In this document: in pieces, positions 7,751-16,911 of the stretch
How the letters are laid out: every line of letters begins with the position of its first letter
Position numbering within the stretch: position 1 is the first letter of the stretch
DNA from: [Clostridium] clostridioforme AGR2157
GTDB taxonomy: Bacteria > Bacillota > Clostridia > Lachnospirales > Lachnospiraceae
Assembly (NCBI RefSeq): GCF_000424325.1
Contig: NZ_AUJR01000026.1
Coordinates: 1-64,000, forward strand
DNA: 64,000 nucleotides
Reading direction: 5' to 3'
The notes under the pieces: model-generated
Databases searched by the model: none
What the model saw: only the letters and a program-made list of their open reading frames with translations
Told to the model about the DNA's origin: nothing
Translations under genes and position numbers: made by a program

Positions 7751-8743
7751 TTAATTATCCTTGTCATCTGCACAGGGAAGCCCGCTGTGGTAGGAATAAT
7801 TCCCCAGCTCAGACAGCAGGTTTTCAAGGGCATTCAGCTTTAAGGGCTGTCCTGTCTCCAGCATGGAGTTAATCATGTAGAAGATGGTGCTCAGCTTCCC
7901 CAGGGACTGTCTGAACAGGTCGGGGAAGGAGGACTTGGAAGCAATGCTCTTATCCCATGGATTGCACCATGTCTCATGGTGCAGGTTCAGGCTCCAGGCC
8001 GGGTTCTCTACTGTATCAGTAACCAGCTTGCTGGAGGCCACCGGGTTCTTAAGGAACAGGGATTCAAAAAATGCAATCCTGTCCTTTTTCCTGCTGTTAG
8101 GGTCTGACAGAGTCCTGCATCCAAAACGGAGAGCCAGGATGGAGCGGTGTATCATGGGAGCCGTGACCTGGTACCGGTTCTTATAGCTCAACGGATAGAA
8201 TGCCTCGTTGATGCAGTCTGACAGGAACTGGGAAATAAACTGGGTTTCCATTCCATTCAGACAGATGGTTGCTGCCTGGTTGAACTGGGATGGTTTCTTC
8301 CTCTTGTACTTCTGGAGAAGAAGGGCGTCGATGTCGTTCTCCAGCTTGGCGTGGAGTCCGTGGTAATAGGAACCCGGGTGGTTGACATCGTATTCAATGC
8401 GTCCGTAAACATAGGGGTGGCATATGGAGTCACCGATATAATGGCAGATAAAACCGCACATGTAGGCCAGGCCTTCTTCACGCTGCTGCCTGGAGCCGAT
8501 TCGGGAAAGCTGCATGAAACAGCAACGGAAAAAGTAATTGACATGGTGTTCATGCATATAGGAACCTACATTGCGGTGGTCTCGATGGCGCAGGATGGGC
8601 AGGTTATAAAAAAACATGTCCGGCCCCTGGAGACCCAGCTGATAGAGCCACCGATACTTGGCAATGATAAACTTCAGATTGTTCTGAGGCATATCATTGT
8701 ATGCTTTCATGCCCAAGACATAGTGAGTTGTAAATCCTGGCAT
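7751..8743 (-). CDS. Zinc-dependent phospholipase C-like protein
   Basis: About 330 residues with zinc-dependent phospholipase C family (PF00882-type) features: the N-terminus MPGFTTHYVLG, an internal GFICHYIGDSICHPYV with two spaced His and Asp, and YYHGLHAKLENDID, which supply the likely metal ligands. No signal peptide is seen, unlike secreted alpha-toxins, so it is probably cytoplasmic, as are many clostridial homologues of unknown substrate. Start 8743 is chosen over the ATG at 8749 because AAGAGG lies 7 bp before it and only 1 bp before the other. Monocistronic; convergent with the MBL gene. Confidence 0.8.
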   Translation of the reverse strand: MPGFTTHYVLGMKAYNDMPQNNLKFIIAKYRWLYQLGLQGPDMFFYNLPILRHRDHRNVGSYMHEHHVNYFFRCCFMQLSRIGSRQQREEGLAYMCGFICHYIGDSICHPYVYGRIEYDVNHPGSYYHGLHAKLENDIDALLLQKYKRKKPSQFNQAATICLNGMETQFISQFLSDCINEAFYPLSYKNRYQVTAPMIHRSILALRFGCRTLSDPNSRKKDRIAFFESLFLKNPVASSKLVTDTVENPAWSLNLHHETWCNPWDKSIASKSSFPDLFRQSLGKLSTIFYMINSMLETGQPLKLNALENLLSELGNYSYHSGLPCADDKDN

Positions 8744-8914
8744 CGGCATACCTCTTTTCTATTGGATTCTTGCAGTTGTTCCTACTTCATATTCTATCAT
8801 AAACAACTATGAAATGCGAGCCGGAAACAAAAGAAAATTCCTTCCAGTGGTCATAGTCAGGGGAGCTTTGGAATAAGACATTTATAAGAAGTAAGCAGGG
8901 CAGGTTGTGCTCGG

Positions 8915-10312
8915 ATGATGAATGTATTAGAGCAGGTCCACCAGATGGTGTGGGGGCCATGGACCCTTGTCATATTCCTTGGGGTAGGTATATTCTTTAC
9001 CCTGAGATGTCATTTTTTCCAAATCAGGGGGTTTTTATTCTGGTGGAGCCGCACGGCAGGACGGCTCATATCAGGAGAAGCGTCCAGGAAGGAGGACGGG
9101 AACAAGACCGGAAAAGGAAAGGGAATCAGCCAGTTCCAGTCGGTCTGCACCGCGCTGGCGGCAACCGTCGGCACAGGCAACATAGCAGGGGTGGCAACCG
9201 CGCTGACAGCGGGAGGACCGGGCGCCCTGTTCTGGATGTGGGTATCAGCCCTGATCGGCATGATAACCGCTTATGCGGAAACCATGCTGGGAATCAGGTA
9301 CCGGTACAGGGATAAGGATGGACATTACATATGCGGTCCGTTTATATATATGGAAAGGGGACTGGGGCTCAGGGGAATGGGAGTGCTGTACAGCTTCCTG
9401 TGCCTGATGAGCTCCCTTGGAATGGGCAGCATGGTCCAGGCCAACTCGGCAATCAGCACCATGGAATACACCTGGCATGTACCGGCCCTGGCAGGCGGAC
9501 TGATATTTACCGGCCTTCTGGTGCTGGTCACCTGGGGAGGAATCCGCAGAATCGGAAATGTGGCTGAAAAGCTGGTGCCTGCGGCATCCGGAATCTATAT
9601 CGCATTTTCCATGATTGTGATTTTATCCTGTCTGGAACAGATACCGGGAGCCCTGGTGTCCATGGTGTCCTCCGCATTCCTGCCTGAGGCAGCAGCAGGA
9701 GGGACCGCGGGATATGTAATCAGCCGTAGCGTGCGTTACGGTATCTCACGGGGAGTATTCTCCAACGAGGCCGGACTAGGCACGCTGGCCGTGCTCCACG
9801 GACCCACAGAGGGCACAACACCTCATGAGCAGGGGATGTGGGCCATGTTTGAGGTGTTTTTTGACACCGTGGTCCTGTGCACCCTTACGGCCCTGGTAAT
9901 CCTGTGCATGACCGGTTCCAGCCCGGAGACAATACCTTATGAGGGAGCAGCCCTTGCGGCCTGGTGTTTCAGCAGACGCCTGGGAATTGTAGGGGAATAT
10001 CTGGTCAGCGGCTCCATGGTGGTATTTGCCTTTGCCACTATCATGGCCTGGTTTTATCTGGGGAGGCAGGCTGCTGCCTATTTCATCAGGGGATGCGGGT
10101 TCGGGGAAAATGCGCAGCGCATGTTTTCGGCCAAGGTATATCCTCTTCTGTTTATCGCAGCCGTATTTTTAGGAAGTGAGGCCAGGCTGGGCCTGGTTTG
10201 GCTGCTGTCAGACGTATGGAACGGACTCATGGCCTTCCCCAACCTGACAGCCCTGCTGTTTTTATCCAGAGAGGTGACTCTGCCGGAGGGGTTTTTAAGA
10301 AGGCGGGATTAA
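8915..10312 (+). CDS. alsT: Sodium:alanine symporter (AGCS family)
   Basis: A 465-residue integral membrane protein with AGCS hallmarks: QFQSVCTALAATVGTGNIAGVATAL near residue 80 and GPGALFWMWVSALIGMITAYAETML, which build the Na+ and amino-acid site, and later SNEAGLGT. The family imports alanine, glycine or glutamine with Na+. The length is normal. No good Shine-Dalgarno is visible before the paired ATGs at 8915 and 8918, so the exact start is uncertain by one codon. Single gene; the mobile-element graveyard begins right after it. Confidence 0.85.
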   Translation: MMNVLEQVHQMVWGPWTLVIFLGVGIFFTLRCHFFQIRGFLFWWSRTAGRLISGEASRKEDGNKTGKGKGISQFQSVCTALAATVGTGNIAGVATALTAGGPGALFWMWVSALIGMITAYAETMLGIRYRYRDKDGHYICGPFIYMERGLGLRGMGVLYSFLCLMSSLGMGSMVQANSAISTMEYTWHVPALAGGLIFTGLLVLVTWGGIRRIGNVAEKLVPAASGIYIAFSMIVILSCLEQIPGALVSMVSSAFLPEAAAGGTAGYVISRSVRYGISRGVFSNEAGLGTLAVLHGPTEGTTPHEQGMWAMFEVFFDTVVLCTLTALVILCMTGSSPETIPYEGAALAAWCFSRRLGIVGEYLVSGSMVVFAFATIMAWFYLGRQAAAYFIRGCGFGENAQRMFSAKVYPLLFIAAVFLGSEARLGLVWLLSDVWNGLMAFPNLTALLFLSREVTLPEGFLRRRD

Positions 10313-10670
10313 GGGGATGGTTAATGTTCCAAATCAAAGAGGGGAAACAGGGGCAGGATTCAACTCTGCCCCGGAGCATAGACAAATGAAAAAACGCACC
10401 ATCCTGGGGATGATACGCCTTCTGGAAAAAAGTATTTTAAAAGGGAGGAGAGCTGATAAATTCTTATCAGCTCGAGTATTATGAAAAAATCTTGTAAGCG
10501 TTTTTGGTGTAGCAACTCTTGTTGTTTGCTATGGTTAAAGTATATAGCTCAAACATGAAGAAATAATGTTATTTGTGTAAAAGGTTTTTGAATGAAATAT
10601 GAACGAAGTGTGAATGCGCAAAGGGGACTTGTTGTTTCCTTCCCACCGGCTCTCAACCTTTTATCCATGA
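10313..10670. other. Intergenic, left edge of the mobile-element region
   Basis: No ORF is credible here. A perfect 10-bp stem GAGCTGATAA/TTATCAGCTC with an ATTC loop lies at 10450-10473; it lacks a T run. Base composition shifts toward A+T after about 10430, marking the start of acquired DNA. Confidence 0.5.
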
Positions 10671-10928
10671 AGCCTGTCAGAGTTTGGACAGGGAGAGTAT
10701 CAGTTTGTAAGCCCGGTCGATATTCGGAAAGATTATTTTGATGTAGAGTGGGCCACAGACTTTGTGTTGCACCTTGCAGATGGGAGCGTTGGAATCCGTG
10801 AGGTTGTTTCGGAAGCTATGTTATCAAAGAGAGCGAACATTGAGAAGTTGGAATTTTCAAGACGGTATTGGTCTGGTTCTAAATCTGTTAAGGATTGGAA
10901 AGTTGTACTCATAGAGAAAGGAGCGTAA
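10671..10928 (+). pseudogene. Remnant of a Tn7-like TnsA endonuclease
   Basis: An 85-codon open frame ending at TAA 10926-10928, with an in-frame TGA just before it and no start, so it is 5' truncated. The text DVEWATDFVLHLADGS-VGIREVV followed by LEFSRRYW and VKDWKVVLIEK resembles the C-terminal half of TnsA-like heteromeric transposase endonucleases, where the Asp of TDF and the following acidic/basic pair form the nuclease site. TnsA cuts the 5' ends of Tn7-like elements. The match is from memory of family motifs. It lies 13 bp upstream of a TnsB-like ORF, the usual tnsA-tnsB order, which supports the call. Confidence 0.5.
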
Positions 10929-10941
10929 AGAAATTTACATC

Positions 10942-11631
10942 ATGGACAAACAGGTACGGAATGAGAAAATCAAGGAAATTGCAGAGCGTGAGGAAACCAC
11001 AGTAAAGCGGATACAGAAATTATATTTCCGTCATCTTGCAGGGCGGTCGCTGGTGGAGGAAAGGAAGCTGCCAGAAAAGCAGGAGACACAGGAGCAGAAA
11101 GATTTTCGATGGGCGGTTGATACGTTTTACTATTCCGCAAAGAAAATGAGTTTGCGAAGTGCCTACGATATGATGTTGCTTTCCAGATACACGAACGCAG
11201 ACGGACGGTTAATGGAGAATCACCCATCATGGCACTGTTTCCGTCATTACTTCTATGAGGGTGGCTATAACGTAAAATCCAGATCAACAATCGCCAGAAA
11301 CGGATTGACTGATTACCAGAGAAACAAACGCCCTCTTTTTGGTTCTGCTATGAGTTGGAGGGATAAAATTGGAGCGTTTCAGATGGACGCAACACAGGCA
11401 GATATTTACCTTGTGTCGAGCGTTGATAAGTCGGCTGTAATCGGACGTCCTAATATCTATATGGCGGTTGATACTACTACACAGTTAATTGCCGGAATCT
11501 ATGTGGGACTAGATGCAGGAGAACAGGCAGTAATAAACTGCCTTGCAAATGCAGCCACAGACAAGGTTGAGTTTTGCCAGAAATACGGAATTGATATTAA
11601 ACCGGATGAATGGCCGAACACGGGCATATGA
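10942..11631 (+). pseudogene. Truncated TnsB-like DDE transposase
   Basis: A 229-residue ORF with an RBS-like GAGAAAGGAG about 14 bp upstream. It starts with a helix-turn-helix segment (KIKEIAEREETTVKRIQKLYFRHL) and runs into the RNase H-like core, where FQMDATQADIYLV supplies the first catalytic Asp and IYMAVDTTTQLIAGIYVGLD the next strand. The frame stops after PDEWPNTGI, before the second Asp and the Glu, so about half of a normal TnsB (roughly 600-700 residues) is lost and it must be inactive. No tnsC, tniQ or tnsD is seen. Confidence 0.6.
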
Positions 11632-11892
11632 CAAAAGAGGAACTTTTCAAGACAGCAAAAGAAACTGTACTCCACGACCGTGTGTTTACGAGTTTGACGG
11701 AACTGCTTTGAAAATGGCTGGTGACAGTCTGAAACTGGAAAAAGATGGACTTGCAAACACAATTATACATCACAGATCAAGATAAATTGACTTATACAAA
11801 ATTTTAAAAGAGGTACAAACACATGAACAATAGAGATGCCACTCAATCCATGAAATTCTGATAGTACCAAAATCAGAAATGGACGATGTGTC

Positions 11893-12008
11893 AGAAAAAA
11901 GGACAATAAGATTAAGGAACTCACAAAGAAGCTGGAGACAGGCGTGCCCACAGACTGATTGAGCGTGGAGCACCGAAGGGAACAGATAACTTTCAGGTTC
12001 TGTTTTGA
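11893..12008 (+). pseudogene. Frameshifted fragment of a small conjugative-element protein (DUF3847-like)
   Basis: Reading KKDNKIKELTKKLET, then shifting one base, RAHRLIERGA, gives a text close to the basic helix and 'RTHRLxxRGA' motif of DUF3847-type proteins found beside relaxases on Firmicute conjugative elements. A 1-nt slip near 11942 and loss of both ends make it a remnant. Recognition is from motif memory only. Confidence 0.3.
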
Positions 12009-12011
12009 TAA

Positions 12012-12540
12012 CCATCGCAATGCAGTACTTTTCCAGCATCGTTGTTAAAGCTGCATCCATCGGGACAATACGCTGCCTGCCGTTCTTGGCGTGACGGATC
12101 AGGATAGTCATGCGGGAAAAATTTACGTCTTTTACTCTTGCGGAAAGCGGTTCCCCCAATCGGAACCCGCAGCCCAGGAGCAGCCGTAGCAGCATACAGA
12201 ATTCCATATCTGTCTGACGTATTTTCAGATCAGCATGCTTGTCAGCCCAGTTCTCAGCATTGGCTAACAGCATTTGTATTTCCTCGTCCGAAAAAATATA
12301 TGGGATATAGCTGTCTGGCGTTTTGGGGCAGTCAGGCATAAAAACGCTGTAGCCTTTATACCGGAGATGCCTTAAAAATTTTCGGAGACAGCTTACCTTG
12401 TCGCTGACTGTTTTGGGAGCATTAGTCTGGATAAGCCTGCCTATCCAGCGGCTGACTGTCTTTTCTGTGATTCCACTGGCATTTTCCTCTGTCAGCAGTA
12501 CATCAAACGAAAGCAGATCGCCTATGCTTACGAATGGTTG
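12012..12540 (-). pseudogene. Tyrosine recombinase/integrase fragment
   Basis: The reliable part of a longer open frame. It contains a SAM-like N-terminal domain piece (TVSRWIGRLIQT ... VSCLRKFLRHLRYKGY) and the start of the catalytic domain: YIFSDEEIQMLLANAENW and GCGFRLGEPLSARVKDVNF, with the first catalytic Arg. The C-terminal HxxR and the nucleophilic Tyr are missing because the frame runs into unrelated DNA near 12012. Upstream of 12540 the same frame is antisense to another remnant. It cannot be an active integrase. Confidence 0.65.
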
Positions 12541-13072
12541 GCTCTCTCTGCCGCTGTCACTTCCAGCCAGAATCAGATAAAAGACGAGGCGGTGATTGCA
12601 AAAGTCTACTCCGATTCTATGCTCCAGGTCACAGCCGCCCTTGAAAACTTCATGAAATCCCTGGAAGTTAAAAAGCAGGAGTTGGAGGTATGCAATCCGT
12701 TCCTGAATCAGCGACGTAAAGAACTCATAGAGGAAATCGCAAGGACTGAAATGGAGATTCAATCCCTATATGACCGCAGGGACAAAATTTTCAAAGCATA
12801 CAAAGCAGAACCTACCGACCCAATTTTTCTAGAAGTCATAGAGGATAAGAAACAGAGAATCGCTTTTCTAAAAGGTGAACAAACCAAAATCAACACAGAG
12901 TTTTGGACTTTGGTGGAGGAGAACGTGGGAGGACTTCACAAAAGGTAAGTTAAAAGAGCATTATCAAGAAAAATTCAATCAATCCATATGGGAGAAAGCA
13001 AAAGCACAGGCACCGGATATCCCGGAGGTGGAGGGAACTGGAATCAAAAATATAAAATCTTACAGACGATAA
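12541..13072 (+). pseudogene. Coiled-coil protein remnant, frameshifted
   Basis: One frame (to TAA at 12948) encodes a charged helical protein: FMKSLEVKKQELEVCNPFLNQ, then RRKELIEEIARTEMEIQSLYD, then KKQRIAFLKGEQTKI. A second frame overlapping from about 12925 to 13072 continues plausibly as WEDFTKGKLKEHYQEKFNQ ... APDIPEVEGTGI. The two together look like one gene split by a frameshift, with its 5' end lost at the integrase junction. No family recognised; probably a conjugative-element gene by context. Confidence 0.4.
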
Positions 13073-13081
13073 GAATTATAA

Positions 13082-13110
13082 TTGAAAAACATATGTTCTT
13101 GTGCTAAAAT
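13082..13110 (+). promoter_or_regulatory. Toxin mRNA promoter
   Basis: TTGAAA (13082-13087), 17 bp, TAAAAT (13105-13110) with a TGn extension. It gives a structured leader of about 85 nt (CACTCACGACAGGAGTGG and CCGGCTTGCCGG hairpins) before the toxin RBS, a feature of type I toxin mRNAs. Confidence 0.7.
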
Positions 13111-13201
13111 GGATATTAGGAAAGCACTCACGACAGGAGTGGCAACCTCCCAACCCTAAGAAACCGGCTTGCCGGAATACATAGGAAAGGAGGTAGCGCC
13201 C

Positions 13202-13318
13202 ATGACAGCATACGAGATTATTTCAATCTTCTTAGGGATATTGGCTTTGCTGATGTCCTTTGGTAGCTTGATTGTAGCGATTATCGCCTTTCTCGATAAG
13301 AGAAATAAGCGTAAATAA
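13202..13318 (+). CDS. Holin-like small toxin of a type I module, copy 1
   Basis: A 38-residue hydrophobic peptide, MTAYEIISIFLGILALLMSF then GSLIVAIIAFLDKRNKRK. One membrane helix followed by a basic tail matches the 'putative holin-like toxin' family (TxpA/BsrG-type). Such peptides insert into the membrane and are held silent by an antisense RNA. RBS AAAGGAGG lies 8-9 bp upstream. A strong promoter precedes it and a hairpin terminator and a convergent antisense promoter follow, so the module looks complete. Confidence 0.8.
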   Translation: MTAYEIISIFLGILALLMSFGSLIVAIIAFLDKRNKRK

Positions 13319-13418
13319 AATGCTCACCCTGTCTGTCCACAGAGTGAGCGGTGTCCATAAGGACATGTAGCGATTTACTTTGGGAGCATCCACTTTTGGA
13401 GTGGGTGCTTTCTTTTAC
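13250..13418 (-). ncRNA. Predicted RatA-type antisense antitoxin RNA, copy 1
   Basis: Expected product of the minus-strand promoter at 13425-13453. It would pair with the 3' UTR and the end of the toxin message, as RatA does with txpA mRNA in Bacillus. The 3' end is not visible as a clear terminator, so the left limit is a guess. Confidence 0.5.
13385..13416 (+). terminator. Toxin mRNA terminator
   Basis: AGCATCCAC (13385-13393), loop TTTTGGA, GTGGGTGCT (13401-13409), then TTTCTTTT. A smaller hairpin (GCTCACCCTG ... CAGAGTGAGC) lies just upstream. Confidence 0.85.
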
Positions 13419-13424
13419 ACTTCT

Positions 13425-13453
13425 ATTATAATCAATCCATCTATGAAATTCAA
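13425..13453 (-). promoter_or_regulatory. Antisense (antitoxin RNA) promoter, copy 1
   Basis: On the minus strand: TTGAAT (13453-13448), exactly 17 bp, TATAAT (13430-13425). Transcription would start near 13418 and run back through the toxin terminator toward its coding end. Confidence 0.75.
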
Positions 13454-13573
13454 GTGATTCTTAAAAAATCCTCATTAAATCCTCACGCCGGCGAGAGCAA
13501 TCCACCTGTTTTTCACCTCATATCCACTAAAACCGCCCTGTTTTCCAGCCGCCGCCCACGAAGCAGCCCTTGA

Positions 13574-14053
13574 ATGAATTGTCAGTCGGCTTATAATATT
13601 TCTTCCATAAATCAGATAATATACGCTTTCTTAAAAACTGTCTGATTCTGGTAGATGTTCACGGACTTTTACTACTTGTATGCAGAATACAGAAAATCTA
13701 TCCATCAAAATCAACGGCTCCTTTATACAGCTGCTATTATTTATAGAAGAAAGTACTTTGTTTCCAAGTTATTCTGAGGAGTAGCAGAATAGCAATTTTT
13801 CATCTTTGTGTAGGTTGCACAGGCTCCCTAAAAGTCAATGCGCTTTTTGCCCTGACCTTATCAAAATAAAAAGTTTAGCTCTTTTAAAAATTGTCCGGCT
13901 ATTAAGCCAGCGGGTCACCGCTGGGCCATCTAAACACAGCAAAATCAACGGCTCTACATAAAAATACACAGACACGAAGATGGATTTTCAGTGGTTCTCC
14001 CGGCTGTCCCTGGTCTTGTTACAATAGTAAAATTAGAGCGGCGCCAATATTTT
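13574..14053. other. Non-coding stretch in the mobile region
   Basis: No supported ORF. A phrase CAAAATCAACGGCTC occurs twice (about 13707 and 13942), which suggests a small internal duplication. Otherwise AT-rich with no clear promoter or terminator. Confidence 0.4.
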
Positions 14054-14197
14054 ATGAAGGAGGTGTTAGAGATAGAGCAGTACAACTACATGGAAAGTGA
14101 GGATATTGCGGACAACATTCTGGTGGAGGTTGAAAACCTGGACAATCGGCAACGTCTGGCCCTGCATGAAGTAATTCAAAAAATTAAACGGGATTAA
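14054..14197 (+). CDS. Small acidic protein, unknown
   Basis: A 47-residue ORF from ATG 14054, MKEVLEIEQYNYMESEDIAD onward, ending QKIKRD. It is acidic and helical. An AAGGAGG lies inside its first codons, so the true start may be a rare codon a little downstream, near ATAGAGCAG. Similar short proteins occur on clostridial mobile elements, but I cannot name a family. Confidence 0.4.
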   Translation: MKEVLEIEQYNYMESEDIADNILVEVENLDNRQRLALHEVIQKIKRD

Positions 14198-14359
14198 GAA
14201 GCGGAAAAGACAGTTCAGCACATGAAATGGTAGCCTGTTTACGTAATCCGAAAGGGCTTGATATTTCAGAAAATTGTCACTGTTTATACATGGCTCTGCT
14301 TATGGCGGTACAGATATGTATAGATTCAGACGCAGACGAGGCCGTGTTAGCATTGACCA

Positions 14360-15020
14360 GTGCTTCGAGGGAGTGATATATCTACGGAAGAAGCCAGGGC
14401 AAACTATGCAGCATTTTGGATAAACCTGGTGATTTACCTGGATATTCGTGCGAGGGAGATGTTTGGTTTGGAAGAAGCATTTCTCTCATATTGTACCACT
14501 TATAAAGAAAAGTGTTTCAAAACAGAAAAAGGAGACATTTTCATGTGGGTGTCAGGCAAACACCACTTAATGAATATAGATACTCTGATGGAGGTAGCAG
14601 AAACACCAGAGGAGATAGAACTTGTCTCAAAAGTAATGATAAGGTATAGCAGACATTGCAAGGAAGGCTATTGGTTTGACGATATGAAAGAACCAGAACT
14701 TTCAATGGTATTGCTTCGTGCAGACTCAGGGCGGTGCCGGTTTTACAGCACCTCTTGCAGAACTGCCGCTTTTAGCTGAAAAGATTGATAATTTTTATAA
14801 CAGTCATATCGTTACCTATGAACTTGCGGCTCAAAATCTGAAAGAGGCAGAAGAAAAGTCGCACAGAATCGTGTTAGAACCATATAAGACAGTGGGAGAG
14901 CAGGTACAGACCCTAAACAGGGCACAGTATTATGATATACTTTTCTTTGATGAATGTGTGTTTGGTGAAGGCGAGGGATATTACGATAGAAGCGGTACGA
15001 TTCCATTCGGTATCATGTAG
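14360..15020 (+). pseudogene. Frameshifted unknown protein of the mobile region
   Basis: Two overlapping frames read as one broken gene. The first (14360-14779) contains EEARANYAAFWINLVIYLDIR and a later FDDMKEPELSMVLLRADSG. Near 14720-14730 a slip continues in another frame as GAGFTAPLAELPLLAEKIDN ... QTLNRAQYYDILFFDECVFG, ending GTIPFGIM at 15020. The second part resembles helical conjugative-element proteins, but I cannot name it. It ends directly against an IS1380-like transposase fragment. Confidence 0.35.
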
Positions 15021-15512
15021 CATACCCCTGAGTTTTTACGGGAAACCATCCGTATGTGCAGGGAGATCACGGATGAACCGCTCCTGATCCGCCTTGATTC
15101 AGGAAACGATGCCGCAGAGAATATCGGTATCCTGGTGGAAGCGGGCTGTTATTTCATCATAAAACGCAACCTCCGCAGGGAAAGCAAAGAGGACTGGCTG
15201 CAGATGGCACAGGAATACAGCCAAGATATCGAAACTCCCCGTGAAGGGAAAACCGTCTATATCGGCAGCGACTGGAAACCGGTTTCCTATAAAACAGCGG
15301 ATGATGCGGAAAAAACCATCACCGTCCGTGCCGGGTACGAGATCATAAACCGTACCATTGATAAATATGGCCAGTTCCTTCTGGAAGGCGACATTGAAGT
15401 CAATACCTGGTGGACAAACCTTGGAATGACTGACCGCGAAGTCATAGGACTCTACCATGCCCACGGCGAATGCGAGCAGTTCCATAGCGAGAACCTGTCC
15501 CTTCTGCCTTAA
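15021..15512 (+). pseudogene. IS1380-type transposase fragment
   Basis: From HTPEFLRETIRMCREIT the frame gives LLIRLDSGNDAAENI (catalytic Asp) and GCYFIIKRNLRRE, then YQ-less strands and GLYHAHGECEQFHSE with the catalytic Glu of the Y/E motif. This matches the middle to late DDE core of IS1380-family transposases. The N-terminal third and C-terminal tail are gone (fusion at about 15020; premature end LSLLP). A non-functional IS piece. Confidence 0.7.
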
Positions 15513-15719
15513 AAGCAACCCATTTTCCACGTTTTATCGAGCAAATTAGAAAGAAAAGCTGAAAAGGAAAACACCCGGAAACAACGTATTTACAAGGAAA
15601 ATTCAACCTAAAGACCAATTCAAACAAAATTCAAGCTGTTTTTGTTCTTGCTCTTTGGCTGTGACAGTCTCAAATAGTGTGGCTGATCGAAAGCCGGAAA
15701 AAGAGCAGAGAACAAGGAG

Positions 15720-15941
15720 AACTTCCAAGAGGCGTTAAAAGCGTATGCCCGAAGAAAAGACAAAGACCTGCGGACTTTAATGCGGTATGCTGGGATGTTC
15801 CGGGTAGAAAAAAATTTTGCGGCTGTATTTGGAAGTGCTTTTATGATAAAGATGGAAAGGCAATTAAGGTCAGAACAGAGTGTACGGATAAATGATAGTT
15901 CCTATGCTATTTTACTTTCCCTTAAAAATAGGATATACTGA
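15720..15941 (+). pseudogene. Possible AbiEi-like antitoxin C-terminal remnant
   Basis: The frame reads NFQEALKAYARRKDKDLRTL then MRYAGMFRVEKNF and stops at 15939-15941. AbiEi-type (type IV) antitoxins end with a similar 'EALxxYAxxKDLxxLMxYAxxxRV' helix pair. No start, DNA-binding domain or AbiEii partner is present. Low-confidence motif match. Confidence 0.25.
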
Positions 15942-15989
15942 TAATAAAAATACTCTGCCGCTAAATGCGGGCAGCTTTAGATAAGGAGT

Positions 15990-16911
15990 GTGTATATGGA
16001 AAATCAATTAACTCCAAACAGCTCAATGATTCTGGAAATTCGGGAATTACTGGAAAAATCAAGAAAAAATGTTGCCCAGCAGGTTAATACCCAGCTGCTG
16101 ACAACTTACTGGCAGATTGGCCGGATTATCGTGGAATATGAACAGCAAAACCAGATTCGCGCAGAATATGGAAAACAAACATTAAGGGAGCTTTCCAAAG
16201 AACTGACGCGGGAATTATGACAGCAAGCGCAGTTTTTATGAGAAGGAATCCATCAATTCCGGCTGGTCCGTTCGGGAACTGAAACGCCAGATCGACAGCT
16301 CACTCTATGAACGGTTGCTTCTGTCCAGCGGTGACGCCAACAAGGAGAAAGTTCTCTCGTTGGCACAGAAAGGGATTGAGATCAGCCAGCCCGCCGACAT
16401 CATCCGTGACCCCTATGTGTTTGAGTTTTTGGGTGTACCAGAAAACAAGCCTATGCTGGAGAGCGATTTGAAAAAAGCCCTTGTCGCACAGATTGAGAAG
16501 TTTTTACTGGAGCTGGGGCGCGGCTTTATGTTTGTTGGAACCCAGCAGCGTGTTACGCTGAACAATACCCACTATTATGTGGATATGGTGTTTTATAATA
16601 AGATACTTCGGGCGTATGTGCTGATTGAACTGAAAACAAAAAAACTGACGCCGGAGGCTGCCGGACAGCTCAATATGTACTTAAACTATTACGCGGCAGA
16701 AGTAAACGATCCGGACGACAACCCGCCTATTGGCATTATTCTCTGCACCGACAAAGACAGCATCGCTGCGGAATATGCTTTAGGCGGACTTTCCAACAAT
16801 ATTTTTGCATCCCGTTATGTCCTGTATATGCCGGATAAGGATCAGCTGATTGCTCAGGTTGAGGCTGTCTTGAAAAACTGGCATGAAAAGAATGATAACA
16901 GCCATGAATGA
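15990..16911 (+). pseudogene. DUF1016/YhcG-type PD-(D/E)XK nuclease with internal deletion
   Basis: The first part (15990-16220, from MENQLTPNSS) is the DUF1016 N-terminal helical domain: SRKNVAQQVNTQLLTTYWQIGRIIVEYEQ. After LTREL the frame breaks and resumes as YDSKRSFYEKESINSGWSVR, which in intact homologues lies roughly 80 residues further on. The C-terminal nuclease domain is whole: YYVDMVFYN with the Asp, VLIELKTKKLTPEAAGQL with the E-x-K, and NPPIGIILC. The deletion plus shift at about 16217 kills the gene. YhcG proteins are often defence- or restriction-linked. Confidence 0.7.

Larger units (their letters stand above)
13178..13573. repeat. Toxin-antitoxin duplication, copy 1
   Basis: About 395 bp, from TACATAGG to GAAGCAGCCCTTGA, repeated in direct orientation at 17951-18336. 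It covers the toxin ORF, both hairpins, the antisense promoter and a flanking tail. Copies differ at scattered sites. Confidence 0.85.

Noticed and set aside
11770-12011. C-terminal part of the long integrase frame
   Set aside because: Beyond the first catalytic Arg region the text lacks HxxR and Tyr motifs and is antisense to a conjugative-element fragment; not part of the recombinase.
12541-12762. N-terminal part of the long integrase frame
   Set aside because: Antisense to the coiled-coil remnant and without integrase similarity.
13574-14053. Possible CRISPR array or repeat cluster in the mobile region
   Set aside because: Only one 15-bp phrase recurs, twice and far apart; no regular repeat-spacer pattern. 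No CRISPR was seen anywhere in the window.
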